This document shows positions 12,521 to 13,802 of a stretch of DNA of 13,802 bases, one piece after another. The notes under the pieces were generated by a model. That model was given only the letters and a program-made list of their open reading frames with translations. It was not told the origin of the DNA and did no database searches. The stretch lies in contig NZEE01000091.1 in the NCBI GenBank assembly GCA_002688965.1, positions 1 to 13,802 on the forward strand. Direction: 5' to 3'. Each line of letters opens with the position of its first letter. Position 1 is the first letter of the stretch. The position numbers were made by a program, and so were the translations under genes. This DNA is from an archaeon. GTDB lineage: Archaea; Aenigmatarchaeota; Aenigmatarchaeia; GW2011-AR5; GCA-2688965.

Positions 12521-13802
12521 ATGCCAGACATTTTAAAAGAAATAATGAAAAGCGTTCCAGAAAGCGCAAAGATTTCTGACGCAGTTTTTGAAGGAGCAAA
12601 TATCGTTCTATATACTAAGAGCAGAGATTTCTTCTTAGACAATAATGGAATAATAAGAGATATAGTGAATACTATAAAGAAAAGAATTGAAGTCAGACCA
12701 GATCCAGCTATGACTATGGATTTAGAACAAGCAGAAAAAACAATAAAATCAATAGTCCCAAAAGATGCAGGGGAAGTTAATATCATTTTCGATGCACAAA
12801 GATCAAGAGTAATAATAGAAGCAGAAAAACCAGGATTAGCAATAGGAAAATCTGGAGAAACATTAAAAGAAATAAAAAAACAAACTTTATGGGTTCCTTT
12901 AGTAAGAAGAATCCCCTCAATAAGATCAAAATTAATAGAAAATATTAGAACTGTACTATATGAAAATAATGATTACAGGAGAAATTTCTTAAATAAAATA
13001 GGAGAAAAAATCTACAATGGTTGGCAAAGAGAGAAAAAGAACGAGTGGGTTCGTTTAACAGTATTAGGAGGAGGAAGACAAGTAGGTAGATCATGTTTCT
13101 TAATTCAAACTCAAGAATCTAAAATTTTATTAGACGCAGGTGTAGATGTGGCAGCTCCAGAAAAATATGCCTATCCTTTTTTCGATGTTCCTGAGTTTAA
13201 TGTTAATGAAATAGATGCAATTATCTTATCACACCCCCATTCAGATCATTCAGCTATGATCCCTATGTTGTTCAAATATGGTTACAGAGGCCCAGTATAT
13301 TGTACTGCTCCAACAAGAGATATAACCGCTTTAATGACTTTAGATTATATTGGTGTAGCTTTCAAAGAAGCAAAAAAAGCACCTTACTCATCTAGTGATG
13401 TAAAAGAAATGGTAAAACACACAGTTTGTTTAGATTATGAAGAAGTCTCAGATATAACTACAGATGTTAGATTAACACTTTATAACGCAGGTCACACTAT
13501 AGGTTCAGCAATGGTACATTTACACATTGGAAACGGATTACATAATTTCCTTTACACAGGCGATTTAAAATATCAAAAAACCCAATTACTAGAACCAGCA
13601 ATGACTAAATTCCCAAGATTAGAAACAGTAATGATCGAAGCAACTTATGGTGGAAAAACTAACACATTACCTGAAAGAGAAGAATGTGAAAAAGAAATAA
13701 TAGATGCAATCCAAAGAACTATCAAAAGAGGCGGAAAAGCCCTAATTCCAGTTTTAGGAGTAGGAAGGGCTCAAGAAGTAATGCTAGTTTTAGAAAAATT
13801 AA
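12521..13802 (+). CDS. fttA: Transcription termination factor / KH–beta-CASP ribonuclease aCPSF1 (partial, C-terminus off window)
   Basis: Archaeal homologue of the CPSF73 cleavage factor; it cuts RNA 3' to U-rich sites and terminates transcription. The 427 codons present cover the N-terminal KH region (residues about 1-150, with a GxxG loop GKSG at 109-112 in the second KH domain) and most of the metallo-beta-lactamase core. Zinc-ligand motifs are intact: HPHSDH (238-243), GHTIGS (324-329) and GD (347-348), together with the beta-CASP motif A EATYG (373-377) and GVGRAQEV (413-420). Motifs B and C lie beyond the window end. Full-length members are around 630-640 residues, so about two thirds is seen. 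The start is ATG at 12521 with a GGTGA site upstream. It probably forms an operon with psmB. Confidence 0.95.
   Translation, partial: MPDILKEIMKSVPESAKISDAVFEGANIVLYTKSRDFFLDNNGIIRDIVNTIKKRIEVRPDPAMTMDLEQAEKTIKSIVPKDAGEVNIIFDAQRSRVIIEAEKPGLAIGKSGETLKEIKKQTLWVPLVRRIPSIRSKLIENIRTVLYENNDYRRNFLNKIGEKIYNGWQREKKNEWVRLTVLGGGRQVGRSCFLIQTQESKILLDAGVDVAAPEKYAYPFFDVPEFNVNEIDAIILSHPHSDHSAMIPMLFKYGYRGPVYCTAPTRDITALMTLDYIGVAFKEAKKAPYSSSDVKEMVKHTVCLDYEEVSDITTDVRLTLYNAGHTIGSAMVHLHIGNGLHNFLYTGDLKYQKTQLLEPAMTKFPRLETVMIEATYGGKTNTLPEREECEKEIIDAIQRTIKRGGKALIPVLGVGRAQEVMLVLEKL

Noticed and set aside
12496..12786. A 96-codon minus-strand frame opposite the start of fttA
   Set aside because: It overlaps the well-conserved KH region on the other strand and has no signals of its own.
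1..13802. Insertion sequence, integrase or attachment site at the tRNA
   Set aside because: No transposase or integrase frame, no terminal inverted repeats, and no duplicated tRNA 3' end were seen in the window.

Overview
The window looks like a piece of a small-genome, AT-rich archaeal chromosome. The archaeal markers are an FttA/aCPSF1-type KH–beta-CASP ribonuclease next to a proteasome beta subunit, an archaeal D-aminoacyl-tRNA deacylase (DtdA), two pilin-like proteins with class III signal sequences, TATA boxes about 27 bp upstream of apparently leaderless start codons, and a tRNA with two introns that fit bulge-helix-bulge splicing. The low GC, compact genes and cysteine-rich secreted proteins would suit a DPANN lineage (Woesearchaeota/Pacearchaeota-like). 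That placement is inference; no rRNA is present to settle it.

Layout. (a) 1-1605, minus strand: the N-terminal 535 residues of a secreted lipoprotein with a dockerin-like calcium-binding segment and a metzincin zinc-protease signature, cut by the window edge. (b) 1688-8344, plus strand: a tightly overlapping three-gene operon for cell-surface proteins. These are a 1370-residue secreted protein with about 118 cysteines, a 181-residue membrane-anchored protein without cysteine, and a 670-residue membrane-anchored protein carrying six copies of a 27-residue cysteine repeat. Regions (a) and (b) diverge from an 82-bp intergenic region. (c) 8347-8488, minus strand: tRNA-Lys(CUU) with one intron in the D-stem and one at the usual 37/38 site. 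An upstream membrane-protein gene (8447-8938, minus) runs into the tRNA and stops inside its first intron. (d) 8977-9750, plus: dtdA, convergent with a small zinc-binding protein gene (9740-9961, minus). (e) 10009-11017, minus: two paralogous pilin-like genes, each with its own TATA box. (f) 11071-13802, plus: a sugar-phosphate nucleotidyltransferase, psmB, and the first 427 codons of fttA, which is cut by the window edge.

The housekeeping genes on the right (protein turnover, transcription termination and RNA processing, tRNA proofreading) are ordinary in content. The left 8.3 kb is the accessory-like part: a putative surface apparatus whose parts (a large disulfide-rich ectodomain protein, a cysteine-free membrane anchor, a repeat-bearing anchored protein and a divergent secreted metalloprotease) may work together at the envelope, for example in adhesion or cell contact. 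That joint role is inferred from gene order, overlaps and domain types only. The most unusual item readable directly from the sequence is the doubly interrupted tRNA-Lys gene and its overlap with a coding sequence.
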